Positions 36,364-49,289 of a DNA stretch of 64,000 nt are shown here, in pieces (position 1 is the stretch's first letter; every line of letters starts with the position of its first letter). The stretch is from positions 21,787,244 through 21,851,243 of the forward strand of contig OX359278.1 of the NCBI GenBank assembly GCA_947179155.2, in the 5' to 3' direction. Source of the stretch: Hedera helix (taxonomy: Eukaryota; Streptophyta; Magnoliopsida; Apiales; Araliaceae). A program made the translations under genes and the position numbers. Under the pieces are notes generated by a model, which made no database searches, was not told the origin of the DNA, and was given only the letters and a program-made list of their open reading frames with translations.

Positions 36364-38744
36364 TCAACACGGCTGATCATGACAAAAGGAGAGAATTTGC
36401 ATTTGATCTTCATTAGGGACACATCTCCTAATTACCTGATCGGAACAATACTTGAAGAGATAAGGATCATCCCAATAAAAGTGCTTCACCTCATATAAAA
36501 ATTTGGATCTATCTTGTTTAGACCAGTGATCGAGCATGTCATGTGTAACAAGATAGTTGACAATGTCTGCATACCAAGGTGATTGGGAAACATGCATCAA
36601 CTGCTCATCAGGGAATGTCTCGACTATGGGCAAGGGATCACTCGAGAATTCAACTATGAGTCTAGACAGGTGATCTGCTACAACATTCTCAGCTCCCTTC
36701 TTATCTTTTATCTCCAAATCAAACTCTTGCAACAACAAGACCCACTGAATCAGCCGCGACTTCGCATCTTTCTTGGAAAGCAAGTATTTCAAGGCTGCGT
36801 GATCTGAATAGACAATGACTTTAGACCCCAAAAGATAGGACCTAAACTTGTCTAGGGCAAATACGACTGCTAGCAACTCTTTCTCTGTGGTGGAATAATG
36901 GAGTTGAGCGTTGTTCAAGGTCCTACTTGCATAGTAGATCACATGAGGGACTTTGTTAATTCTCTGACCTAAAACTGCGCCAACTGCATAGTCAGATGCA
37001 TCACACATGATCTCAAATGGAAGACTCCAGTCAGGGGACCGGATGATAGGTGCGGAGGTCAGAGCGGATTTCAAAGTCTCGAAGGCCTTTAGGCATGCTT
37101 CATCAAATACGAATGAGGCATCTTTAGTAAGGAGCTTACAAAGAGGTTTAGAAATCTTGCTAAAATCCTTAATAAAATACCTATAAAAACCAGCATGACC
37201 TAAGAATGAGCGAATCTCCTTAACCGTCCGCGGGGGCGGTAGGTTAGAGATTAAATCTACTTTTGCCTTGTCTACTTCAATTCCCTCTTTGGAGATGATA
37301 TGCCCAAGAACAATTCCTCTTTGTACCATAAAATGGCATTTTTCTCAATTAAGCACTAGATTCTTCTCTCTACACCTCTCTAAGACTAGAGCTAGGTGTT
37401 TCAAACATTCCTCAAAAGAAGACCCAAACACCGAAAAATTGTCCATTAAAACCTCTAGGAATCGCTCTACCATATCAGAGAATATAGAAATCATACACCG
37501 CTGAAAAGTAGCAGGTGCATTGCATAAGTCGAATGACATGCGTCGGTAGACGAATGTACCGAAAGGGCACATGAATGTCGTCTTCTCTTGATCAGATGGA
37601 TCGACTGGAATTTGGTTATAATCGGAATAACCATCGAAAAAGCAATAGTAAGCATGACCGGCTAATCTTTCCAGCATTTGATCAATGTAAGGAAGGGAAA
37701 AGTGATCCTTCCTAGTCATTGAATTCAATTTTCGGTAGTCAATACAAACACGCCATCCCATCTGAACACGAGATGGAACTAGCTCATTATGCTCATTGGC
37801 TACCACTGTAATTCTTGATTTCTTAGGAACCACCTGCACAGGGCTTACCCACTCACTATTGGAAATTGGGTAGATAATACCCGCATCAAGAAGCTTGAGT
37901 ACTTCAGCCCTAACTACATCTTGCATCGCTGGATTCAGCCTTCTTTGTGGTTCACGAGAGGGTTTAGCATTCTCTTCTAAGTGAATTTTGTGCATGACAA
38001 CTGATGGGCTGATTCCTTTCAAGTCGGCGATGGACCATCCAATAGCTTCCTTATGCTTATGAAGGACTTCAAGTAATTTCTTTTCTTGAGCATTATCAAG
38101 ATCATAAGCTATGATGACAGGCAATGACTCTGTTGGACCTAGAAATGCATACTTCAGATTATCAGGTAAGGGCTTTAGGTCCAACTTCGGTGGTTCTTCA
38201 ATGGAAGGAGGTCGAGGAGTTGATGAAAGATTTAGATGCGATGGTTTTGGTTGAAAAAATTGTGTACCCATGACAGGCACTGAATCTAAGAGCGCATTGA
38301 CTTGCTCTATGGATTCATCAATGTCAAAATCACAACCAAAATGGGACAGACAAGCCTCTAATGGGTCCTCTCTACAGGTTTGCAAGAAAGATTCCTCTAC
38401 TAGACTCTCAATCAAATGGACTTGTCTAGAATCATCATCATCAGTATCTATTGAGGTCTTGCTTATGTCAAAGATATTCAGCTCATCTGTGAGGTTCCCA
38501 AAGGAAATTTTCATCACTCCATTCCTGCAATTGATGAGGGCATTTGATGTAGCAAGGAATGGTCGCCCTAAAATCACAGGAATTTGCCCTCTTGTGTTCT
38601 GAACAGGCTCGGTATCAAGGACAATAAAGTCCACAGGGAAATAGAAAGTATCTACCTTGATCAGAACATCTTCAATGACACCTCTAGGAATTTTCACTGA
38701 CCTATCGGCAAGTTGGATTGTCATTGGTGTGGGCTTTAACTCTC
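36364..38744 (-). pseudogene. Athila reverse transcriptase and RNase H
   Basis: Two frames in one phase, 38724-37345 and 37329-36364, separated by a single TGA where the family has tryptophan (LVLN*EKCHF). Reverse transcriptase blocks: GWRVCIDYRKLNS, DHFSLPYIDQMLERL, FPFGT-type FMCPFGTFVYRRM. The catalytic box reads LMDNFSVFG, so the second aspartate of the YxDD motif is asparagine. RNase H blocks: CDASDYAVGAVL, YSTTEKELLA, YSDHAALKYL. The 5' part continues the protease (ADRSVKIPRG, VILGRPFL). Loss of a catalytic aspartate plus the stop means this copy cannot make active enzyme. Confidence 0.9.
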
Positions 38745-39155
38745 TTAAATGTACTGCACATACACCAAATATGGCAGTAAGTTCACACTTGCCCCCAAAT
38801 CTACCAAAGCTCGCTCAATATGATGATCGCCTATCTTGCATGAGATTGTTGGACATCCGGGGTCCTTGTATTTGATAGGGATTTTGCATTGGATAATGGA
38901 GCTAGCTTGCTCAGCCAAAAATGCCTTTTTAGGAACATTTGTTCTCCCCTTTTGAGTGACCAAGTCTTTGAGAAACTTGGCATAAGAAGGTACTTGCTTT
39001 ATAGCATCAAGTAATGGGATGTTTATCTGAACTTGCTTAAATACCTCTAAAATTTCTTCAAATTACGTACCTTTCTTATTGTCTTTCAGCCTATGAGGAA
39101 ATGGGGCTTTAGGAACAAAGGTTCTATCTTCACTTGCTTTCTTAGCGAGAGGCAC
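38745..39155 (-). pseudogene. Athila protease region
   Basis: Frame 38963-38745 contains ALVDLGASVNLLPY, the Athila form of the aspartic protease active site (DLGA in place of DSG/DTG). It is in the same phase as gag; a frameshift near 38755 moves the rest of pol to another phase. Stops near 39155 and 39065 interrupt the linker. Confidence 0.8.
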
Positions 39156-40769
39156 TTAGTTCACAACTTGAGGTGAAGGCTCAACCTCAGCTGAATTATG
39201 CTCTTCTTCTTTATCTTCCTCCTCGCTATTGATAACATTTCCCGACCTTAGAGTGGTGATGGCTTGAACTTGCCCATTTGTTGGTGCATTTGGTGGGTTA
39301 GGAGCTGTCCCACTTGAGGAAACACCTTTAGGGTTCAGAATAGGCTGACTTGGAAATTTACCCCTTTCTCTTTCACCCAATTGACTAGCAATTTGACCCA
39401 TTTGACTCTCTAATTTGATTATGGCTTGAGTGTTCATGAGGCCAGTGTTCTTGACTTCTTGCAAAATTTGATTTGAAGTCTGGGTATTCTAGTTAGTCGC
39501 TTGAATGAACTGTTTTAGAGTGTCCTCCAAAGATGAGAATTGATTGGGAGTGACATGGGGTGACTGAGTAGGAAGAGTCGACTGATATGATGGATAAGAA
39601 TTTATTGATGAACGAAAACCAGGAGGTGACTGATATTGTGGAGCATTCGCTGATGGGGCACCCACATTAGACATGGGTTGAGTTTGTGCCCATGAGAAAT
39701 TTGGGTGGTTTCTCCAACCCGGATTGTAGGTATCTGTGTTTGGGCTGTTGAATTGCTTTTTGTAGTCATTCATCGCATTTATTTGTTGTGGCATGAATTC
39801 GGGGAATCCTGCCATGGAGGGGCAAGTTTGCGATGTATGCATAGGGCTAGCACACACAGAACACACTTCAGCTTGGACTTGATTGATAGAATTATTGTCC
39901 AACCGTAAAGCCATCGCTTCAAGCCTCTTTGAGAGACTATCTAACTGTCTTCTAGTCTCTACGTCTTCAGATAGCTCATACATGCCTTCTTTCTTTACTT
40001 CCCTCTTAACTTGAGGTGATGAATTCCTATGAGAAGAGAAATCCCATTGCTGAGAGCTCTCGGACAGATTCTCAAGGAAATTGTATGCTTCCTCTTCTTT
40101 GAGACTAAGGAAAGTGCCACTATTCATGGATTCGATCATGTTTCGGTTTATTTGAGTTAACCCATTATAGAAATATTGAACTAATCTCCATGTCTCAAAA
40201 CCATGGTGGGGACATCTCAAAAGTAGGTCCTTAAATTTTTCCCATGATTCATAAATTTTTTCATTATCCTCTTGACAAAAATCGGATATCTGCCTTCGAA
40301 GTTCATTTGTCTTAGACATGGGAAAAAATTTAGTGAGAAATTTGGAAACCAAAGTCTCCCAACTAGTGATAGACCTCGAAGGTAATGAGTTAAGCCACGC
40401 TTTTACTTTTCCTTTCAGGGAGAAAGGAAATAAACGTAGGCGAACCGATTCATCAGAAAATTTTTGGAATTTGAAAGTGGCACAAATTTCTAGAAAATCC
40501 TTAATATGGAGGTAAGGATCTTCTTGATCGATTCCATGAAAAATAGGCAGAAGATGCATTACATGAGGTTTAAGCTCGAAATGGTTCGCGGTTGTGGCAG
40601 GCAATACAATGCATGACGGTGGATTGGTGGTAATAGGTGAGAACAACTCCTTTAAGGTTTTCGTTTCTTCTTGTTCTTCAGCCATCGTTTCTTCCTCAAA
40701 GAAAGGATTTAGTTCTAAATTTTCTATCCTAATCAATCTCTTATCACCACGCTTCCAAATAGTGCTCAT
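39156..40769 (-). pseudogene. Athila gag
   Basis: Starts ATG at 40769 and runs 426 codons to a TAG at 39489, then continues in phase to 39156 (102 codons). Capsid blocks typical of Athila: HLLPIFHGIDQEDPYLHIKD, KAWLNSLPSRSITSWETL, MSKTNELRRQISDF, YESWEKFKDLLLRCPHHGF. A zinc knuckle of the form C-x2-C-x4-H-x4-C (CSVCASPMHTSQTC) lies near residue 308. The TAG is one transition away from CAG. The product would form the particle shell in an intact element. Confidence 0.9.
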
Positions 40770-40894
40770 ACACTACTCAACTCCTAAATTATTTTTTTTG
40801 TCTTTTTAACTTTTTAATTTTTTTTTTTTTTTTTTTAAGAACTAGTTGAAGGAATTAATGTAAATTAGTGAGTTGGTGGGAAAAGTTAATTTAA

Positions 40895-40913
40895 GTCCCC
40901 GGCAACGGCGCCA
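40895..40913 (-). other. Primer-binding site (Asp-tRNA type)
   Basis: TGGCGCCGTTGCCGGGGAC on the minus strand, the form usual in Athila/Calypso-like elements, lies six bases from the right LTR. Confidence 0.85.
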
Positions 40914-43900
40914 AAAACTTGTTGTGATGTTTTACTTACTCGTAAGTGCATGAATCGAATATCTAGTATAGCTCAGAAGTGTGAGGTCGAACTTTAGAGA
41001 CTTGACGGATGGAACGTGTATTTCCTCACTCACAAATTTTAATTAAATCCTAATCTAGTTTAAAAATTGTGGAGTATGATTTATCAACTAAAAATGCAAA
41101 TAAATATTAAAATAAGAATGCGAATAAATTAACCAATAATAAAATACTAGGGTAATGGAATCATATATTTGATATCATATTCCAGCATTCATGCACAAAT
41201 AACTCTACTTTTTATCACGCACTAATTTGGTCTCTCGACTCTATTAGGAGCGGAAAATAAAATCTTTTAAGCCCAAATAATTTATAAAATCCAATTGTTA
41301 ATTCTTTTATATCCAAACAAATGTATAAAATTCAAAACACTCACTATATCAGTCAAAACACAATCTATATTTGCTTTTAATAAATCATAGACTGAATGCA
41401 ACAAATAATAATGAGAATCCAATTTTATATTTATTCAATAAAAATAGACAGTCAATAAAAAGAATTATTTTTAACATGAAAGTACTAAATCTATAAAATT
41501 AATTGGCATGAACATGTGCAATGGAATCAACCAAATATACTCATCCTTAACCCTAGAAAATAACCTAGCCTAGCATGCTTGCAATTAAAGCACAAAACAT
41601 CATTAAATAGTGCATGATTAAATTAACAGAATACTTAATTAAATGTACTAATTAATTGAGAACATAAAAATTAAATACTAAATTTCAATAGTCAAAAGTA
41701 TTATGCACCGAACAAAAACTGCTATCCATAATATCCAAACACAAGAATAAATTGAATGGAAGAATTTCATAAACTGCTAAAGGAAAAGAAATATCAAAAC
41801 CAAAAGTTATGTAATATGGGTGTTGCTCCTTTAATATGATGTATAACAATTTTTCTGCAGTTCCGTGACAGCGATCTGTTGAATCTCCAAGGCTTCACTG
41901 CTCTCTCTCCTCCGTGTCGCGACTCTCTAAAAAAAATTATGATATATCTCTGCTACCTCGCTAATCTACCAAGTTGCCGTGATAGTTGCTGCGTTATAAC
42001 TTAGTGTTGCCGTGATCTGGATTTCTTGTGACACCCCAGGATTTTACAGAAATTCTAAATTAATGATTAAGGTTAATTAATTAAAGTTTATGAGATAAAA
42101 CCTAGTTTAAATGATATAATGTATTAAACAATGATTAAATGTGAATTATTGTATGATAAAGGTGATAAAAATGACCTATGTGAGTAAGTTGATGTTTAAG
42201 AAGGACTCTTGGTATAATAAGGGTTTATAAAATGTTATGGAACAGTTAGCTGTTTATGATGTCTAAGGGATTTGAGTTATGAAAGAATTATAAGGAAAAT
42301 GAATTTGGAGGATTTAATGTTATTATAAGGAAATTAAGATAAATGATTTTTGTAATGCCTACGTTAAGGCAATTTGAAAGGAATTATGGTAGGACACTAG
42401 ATTGTGTCAGGTTGTGATAGGAGCAATGTATGTTTATGAACGTAGTTGATGTAGTAAGGGAAAATAAGGATGTATATGAAAATTAATATTGAGTTTAATG
42501 AAGAGGCACTGAGAGGCTAAGTAACAGAAATGATAAATTAATATATGACTTTATAAGTTGAAAAAGAAAAGGACGGTTGACGTAATTGGTTTACTATGAA
42601 TTAAAGAAATAATAAGGATTATGATTTTGAATATTGAGGTTATTAAGAAATTGATTTTTGAACGATTGAAATAAGATGATCGGTATATGATGTGTAAAGA
42701 TAAAAGAGTAATACTCTCAAGAATGAGTAAAAGGAACGTAGATATCTTATATGTTGAAAATTAGCATTATGTGAGTGAAGTAAATAGGTGAAAGGACGTT
42801 AAAAACGTAATTATGATATTATGAGTTTAAATGATAAAGGATGATGGATTTTGGTAATCCGGTCGAGGTTCGCTTCTCGAGGAAGCGGTGGATGAAAAAA
42901 TGAGTATTATGACTATTTGAGATGTTGGAAGTTGTGATGGATTTAATGTGGAACCGAGAAAGTTCGAATGGATAATGATATGTAAAATTAGCAATTATGA
43001 TAAATCATGGATAATTATTATTGATGAATAAAATTAATGTTCAAAGTGTGACTAGTGTTATGGGACAAGCCAATGGTGGTGTTATTAATGATGAAATTAA
43101 ATTCAAGCATAATGAAACAAATTTGGATCAAAATGGACTTGATATGGATGAAATAAGCAATTATGATAAATTGGGAAATAAATTCTATAGATTTTTGGGG
43201 AAAATACCATATCGCCCTCAACAATTTTGGTAATGACCAATGTGTCCTAAAAGGGAAATTGACCAAGATATCCTTGTTTAGCCATGTGAAAAGACATAGA
43301 TGCCCCTAACTATACTTGAGCTAAGCTTAACTATCTTGAGTTAGTTGTTGGAAAAATCATATAATACATATATGTATACAATTAAGCAAAGCAAATCTCA
43401 TTTTGTTCCAAGTTTCCAGCAACTTCGAAAGGCAAGAGAGAAAAGAGATAGTGGAGCTAGGGTTTTGGAGGAAAGCTCAAGAAACTCTCAAGAATAAGTG
43501 ATCAAGGGGAGCAAAGTGGCCAACAAAGTGAAGAATTCCTTGTTGACAAGCTTAGTAGCATGAAAGAATGAAGTTACAAGAAGGTATAAGCATGTTCAAG
43601 TTATAAATTTTGAAGTTAATGTGTTAAAGTTTAAGAACAAGAGTAGCCATGCATGTATCTATAGAGATACATGTTGATTATGTGGTTTACATGCTATGTA
43701 TGTGATTTACTATGAAACTCTAAGTGTTCAAGTTGTATAACAAAGGTGATGATTATCTATGTATGATTTCAAGCTAAAGATCAAGATTTATTGGTTGATC
43801 ATGCAATATAAGTTGGTAGTTTGGTTGAAAACCTAGTAGAGAGATATGATTATGTTGGAATTATGTGAAAGTTCATGTTAGATAGCATTAAAAATGCTCA

Positions 43901-44820
43901 AATGAAGAATAAGCATGTTGGTGTAAGAAAAGGGTAATATTAAGTCATGATTTATTGTTGATTATGTGTAATAAGATGTTGGTTTTGATGAAAACCTAAT
44001 TAAAGAGGTTGAACATGTTGGATGCATGCAATTTAATTGGTTAGATAGCATACAAGATGCTTGGATAGTTGAGATGTATGATTTGTTAAGTAAACAATTG
44101 AATACTAGGCTATACTTTGTGTATAGATTACGTTTTAATCTGTAAAGTGCATTAGTACGTGCATATAGAAGTCATGTGGACCTATGAAGTCGTTAAATGT
44201 ATATGTGTTAGCTCATGTGGTGTTTGGGGATCAAAGTGTCAAGTGAGCTTAAGTTTGAATTTTGAAAAAGTTAATGAAAATGGCCGTCAAAGGTGATTTT
44301 TGGCAATTTTAAGGAATTAGAGTTGAAATGAAGTTAAATGACTCATATTTATGTTAATACACGTGTTAGAGTTGATTTGGAAATCAACGGATGAGAATTT
44401 GAATGAAAATGAGTTTCGAACGATCGAAATCGATCGTTTCGACCCTAAACGGATTTTTATGGACAAAACTCGTCTCGTGCGAAGTTAAGTTGATTCGAAG
44501 GCCTAGACATGTCATATATGACCTATGTGAACTATGTCAAGTGTTAGAATTGAGTTTTAAAGCTTATGGCCAAAGATCACCAAGTTGGTAAAAAAATTGG
44601 TTTTGAAGTTGAATTTTTTTCTAAGTGTTGAAACGTGTTGAACCGCCCTCCTAAGGGCTAGTGTATCTCTATTTTTAAGAAGCCAAATGAGGCAATTAGT
44701 AGTTTTGTAAAATACTAGGTAGTAAGGTCTACATGTGGTCCAAATTTCAGCTTAATTGGATGTAAGATGAAGAAATTAAAAATCGGCAAAGGTAGTGCAA
44801 AAATCAGATTCCAGAATTTA

Positions 44821-44875
44821 AACATGGCACCCCGGCGCCATGTTTTGCACTAAACATTGCGCTGGCCGCGCAATG
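44821..44875 (+). other. Two tandem GC-rich perfect hairpins
   Basis: AACATGGC-8-GCCATGTT at 44821-44844 and CATTGCGC-TGGCC-GCGCAATG at 44855-44875, both 8-base perfect stems, followed by GCCAG-6-CTGGC near 44904. They stand out in AT-rich surroundings. Confidence 0.75.
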
Positions 44876-45537
44876 TACTGTTCATCGACCGAGAAGAATG
44901 CGCGGCCAGCGAGCTCTGGCGGCACTGGGGCGAAGTTGCTCTGTTTTTGAAAAATTTTTAAGCTTCTAAAAAGCTATATTTTGATATGGAATGATAAGAA
45001 TGGGTTACATAAACCTTAAATTGATAAGAATGGGCTATTTAAAGGATGTCAAGTTATAATGAAATGATAAAAGGCATAATATAACATGCCTAAAGCTAAG
45101 CCAAAACATGTTATAAGTTATGAAAAAGGTCGGAAGCAAGTTAGGGTGTATTATAAATTTACATAAGGTGTAATACATCAAATGTGAAATGGTAAAAGAC
45201 GGATGATCATGTATTTATGGAATTAGTTTGATAAGTTATACAAGTTTATGATCTTATAATGACAAATAAGCTATATGTTGACAGACAGAGTTCGAAATGA
45301 GCAAGCCGATAAGAGGATAACAAAGGATGATTGAGGAAGTACATGTTAAGTAAAATAAAGGCGTACAGGCAAGTACTTCAGACTTAAGTGCATTAAATTG
45401 TCCTACGTGAACTATGTGACAATATGTGTTAACTGTTAAGTGGAATATGTGACATAAAACATGACATAATAAGTAAAGGAGAGCATGACGCATGGATATA
45501 AACTGTAAGCATGAAAGGTGTTATCTGATTTACTTGC

Positions 45538-45552
45538 TGAGCTTTATGCTCA
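45538..45552 (+). other. Conserved LTR hairpin TGAGC-loop-GCTCA (copy 2)
   Basis: The loop is tttat. Followed by ttcttgc and, about 20 bases on, ttttcaggtaaag. Confidence 0.6.
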
Positions 45553-46496
45553 TTCTTGCTATGTACTAACTTTTCAGGTAAAGTATATGAAGACCGGATC
45601 TTCCGGTGCCGCTAAGGTAAAAAGGAATGTGGATGCTTAGATAAGCCTAAAGGAAAATTGATATATGTAAATTTGTAATGAGACAATTATGTAATAGTTG
45701 GGTTTCAATATTAAACCTAGAAGGAAATAAGTAATGTCTGGTTTGTAAACCCATATAATTAAAGATACATGTATGTATTAATTAAAGTAGCAGTGGTAAA
45801 GTGTATGATTGTAATATTATTGTAATTCGAGTATGATATATATAGAACTCGTATGCATGGTATAGATGTATGAAACATGGTATGCATGATATGAATGTAT
45901 GTATACAGGTATATGTGCACAGAGTCAGGTGCAAAACAGGTATTTGTAAACAGGGCCATGTATAAATGGTTCATGGCGAAATTTTCTTTATAAGTTATGT
46001 AAACCTTGAATGTATATATATTTGATTACGAAAGGAAATAGACGTGGTCACCAATTAATAAGTGTTGACCTAAGTTTAATGGTAGTAAAGTTAACGTTGC
46101 GATCCTGAGACAGGTAATGATTGTAAGTTAAATAAGTTTAAAGATATATATATATATATATATATTGTAATATCCCAAATATTTCAAAAGTGATCTAACA
46201 AGATCTAAGCAATGTTGTCAATTCAAAACCTAAGAAGGATTGCTCAAGCATACCTTGAGCTATCTGAAAGAATATATACGACTCAAAACTACGATCGTAT
46301 AAAACTAAGAGGTTAAATTCTTTAACCTAAACTATGTGTTATGTGATTAGTAAAGCTTGAATTGAGCTTTTAAATGTGTTGTATGAAATATCTATGTGTA
46401 GGATTTTGTGTTTTGGTTCAAGTAGTTAACCTTAACACTTATTAAAAATCAGAAGTCAATTTAGGACAAAAACCTAAATTGGGAAAAAAAGTTAAA

Positions 46497-46530
46497 ACCT
46501 AAACCCTAAACCCTAGGGTCTAAACCCTAG
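46497..46530 (+). repeat. Telomere-like motif cluster
   Basis: Three copies of CCTAAA/aaaccctaa-type words, the plant telomere unit, in about 34 bases within the LTR. Telo-box motifs also occur in plant promoters, so this need not derive from a chromosome end. Confidence 0.55.
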
Positions 46531-46620
46531 AAAATAACCTAGGCCCTTGAGCAAAATGTGAAGGTTAAATTGACATTCTGTTTCAAGATTCAACCGTCCC
46601 ATGATTTGAAAACACGTAAC

Positions 46621-47075
46621 AGTCAATAAAAGCTTTTCTCGAAAAACGTGCACAAGCACTATTCACGAGATGACGTTTTTCATTCGTTTGACTGTTTTTT
46701 TCATCTGTAGGACTTCTTGTATTTCACGATATAGTGTTAATATGAGGTTTAGATGTCAGGGAATCAATAAAATTTTCTGGAGAAAAAGACAAAAATGTCA
46801 CGATTTACGAGAAAACATTTGTCGTCTTTTTGACTGTTCTTTTCGATATTTTGATATATCGTATTACACGAAATAGCATTTATATGAAGTATAGATATTA
46901 ATTAGCCAATAAAAGTTTTACTCGAAAAGCGTGTAAAACACTATTCATTTGGAAATTTTTCTTCCGAATTTTGAAAATTCACATTCCTGAATAGCATTTT
47001 TATTGACAGTAGATGCATTTTGACCAATAAAATTTTTACCCAAAATAATTTATGGAGATTACTATTCATGTATAC
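46621..47075 (+). repeat. Diverged 125-145 bp tandem repeats upstream of the LTR TATA box
   Basis: Units start with caataaaa near 46623, 46764, 46909 and 47034. Three contain an actattcat/c word, and a middle part with gatat or atagcat and a tagat word also recurs. Identity is low but the order holds. Confidence 0.6.
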
Positions 47076-47521
47076 GGGATGAATACGTAGCGAATACGGA
47101 AGGAATACGAGAATAATAACAGTATATTGTAAAGTATAAAACGAGGATTATACGAAAGATTATACGAGATTAATACGAGAATAATACGAGGTATCATACC
47201 AGTAGAATACGAATATTATACGATGTATTATACGGAAGAAATACGTATAAATACTAATGTATTATACTATTTAATTAATTAGTTGAAATCAAACTAGGTT
47301 ATGTGTAACTAAGTTAGTGTAACTAAACTAGGGAGAACTAGCACGATTACACTAACTGAAAAAGAACTAGCACAATTTGTTTTGAACTAAATCCAAGTGA
47401 AAATGAATGGACCAATAAGAAGAAGGGTGATGTAAGCGATGATGCAAGCGCTAGGGAGAAAAGACTAAAAGGCCCTTGGGCTTTTAAACTAATGACCAAA
47501 CTACCTCGACCCTTGGTTTTC

Positions 47522-47532
47522 CTATAAATAGA
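47522..47532 (+). promoter_or_regulatory. TATA box of the inner solo LTR
   Basis: ctataaatagaagg is a strong plant TATA box. The repeats lie upstream and the hairpin array begins about 170 bases downstream, so the hairpins would be in the 5' part of the transcript. Confidence 0.65.
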
Positions 47533-47698
47533 AGGCTTAAGTTCATTAGTTCTTTACCATTTTTGAAAGCTAAAGAGTAAATATAGAGAGAGTTCTTGTG
47601 AGACAAGAATCGATTGCAAAGAAATAGTTAAAGCTTGCAATAATAAAATGTACGATTCTTAATCGTTATTATGCTTAAAGTTTTATTTTATCGATGAG

Positions 47699-48260
47699 GC
47701 TCAAGAACATAAGTCGTAGCCATGTACGATTTTTCGTTCTCCGTGTTTCTTATGACTTGAGCAAGTCGTTGTTATGTCAAATTTCATTTCATAGTTTAAA
47801 GTTCAAGAACATACGTCGTATCCATGTACGGTTTATCCGTTCTCCGTGTTCTTCGTATGTTCTGGAGTATTGTTATAAATTGTTATAATTAAGTAAACAA
47901 GTCGTTATAATGACCAAATTTTGTCAATTATATAGTGTTATAATCACATATGTAAGCAGTTATAATGCTCAAATTATTTCAAGTATGAAATCCAAAAGCT
48001 CAAGAACATAAGTCGTTACCATGTACGATTTTTCGTTCTTCGTGTTCTTCGTGTGTTCTTGAGCAAAAGTCATAATTTCTACATAAGTAGGTTTATGATT
48101 TGGTAATTTAGTGTTATGAGATGATGAAACATGATGGTCTTGCTAAACAATGCTTGTGTCATCAAGTTTTAGTAGTCGAAACGAAGAACGATGAAACTTT
48201 GTTCTTCGTGTTCTTCGTGTTCTTCGATTCGTTCTTCGTGTTCTTGAGAAAAAGTCATGA
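47699..48260 (+). repeat. Hairpin array in the inner solo LTR
   Basis: Three roughly 65-base units at 47699-47762, 47801-47866 and 47999-48064 share catgtacg and cgttct words and fold end to end. Their arms are CTCAAG/CATAAG with CTTATG/CTTGAG, AGAACATACG with CGTATGTTCT, and GCTCAAGAACA with TGTTCTTGAGC. A fourth, looser unit with cgaagaac/gttcttcg lies near 48180-48260. Confidence 0.75.
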
Positions 48261-49273
48261 AATCTTATATAAGTAGGTTTATGATTTTGTTATTTTTATG
48301 TTATGAAGTGATACGGAGTGTTAGAACATGTTATCTTAGCAAATTAATGCTTGAGGTATCATGTTTTACCAATCGGATCAAAGAAAGTTAAGTTTAATAT
48401 ACTAGCAGAATATTTTTGGTAATTTCCGAAAATTTAATTTCTGAATCTGCCTTAGACACCTAAATGAAAGTTGTAGATCATGAAATTCTAAGCAATTTGG
48501 ACTCAAGAATCACTCAAAAATGTTTTTGTATGAAAAAGTTATGGCTGTCACTGTAAAAGAGGTCAGAATTATGAATAAGTTTTAGATCAGTCCCTTTAAT
48601 GGGAAATATGTGTAAATCAGTAAGAAATCTCGAACTTTTGTCTGAATTAAAGTTGTAGATACGGAAGTTACGAACGCGTGAAATTTTGAACGACTCAAAA
48701 ATGTTTTAAAACGAAGAAGTTGTGGCCGTTTGATCGAGTCGGGGTCTAGCAGCCATACATGCTGCCTATTTTTTTAAAAGTGGCTTAAAAATGAGTTTTT
48801 GAGTTAGCCAAATTTCCAATTAATTTCCACCAATGAAAATAGTCTAGTTAAGTTATTCTAAGACTTATTCAAAAGGAAAATTTGATAAACTAACGTTCGG
48901 GGTCGCGTAACCCTTTTTGTAGGTGTTTAACGATTTCCCGGGAAAACCCTAACATGGTTTCAAGGCAAGTCTTCTAACTCTTGCTATGTGCTACTTGTGC
49001 AGTATTGTTAAAATGTTAAATGAGATGTGTAACGTCATGTTATTATGCAATAGATGATATGTGAAGTCTTTAACTGATGTTTACAAGCCTTCTAACTGTT
49101 ATGTTTTATGTTTACGATTTACGAACATGATTTATACACTTTGTGTGTCAATGTGATATAAATTGTTGGAACGTGAGTTATATGTGATATTAAATGGAGA
49201 ATTATGTTCAGTCAATGCATGTTAAAGTTTATATGAAAGCATAAACTGCGTATGTGCTGTATGTTAGACTTGC

Positions 49274-49289
49274 TGAGCCGTCGTGCTCA
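49274..49289 (+). other. Conserved LTR hairpin TGAGC-loop-GCTCA (copy 3)
   Basis: The loop is cgtcgt. Followed by ttcttgc and, 25 bases on, tatttgcagattaaag. Confidence 0.6.
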
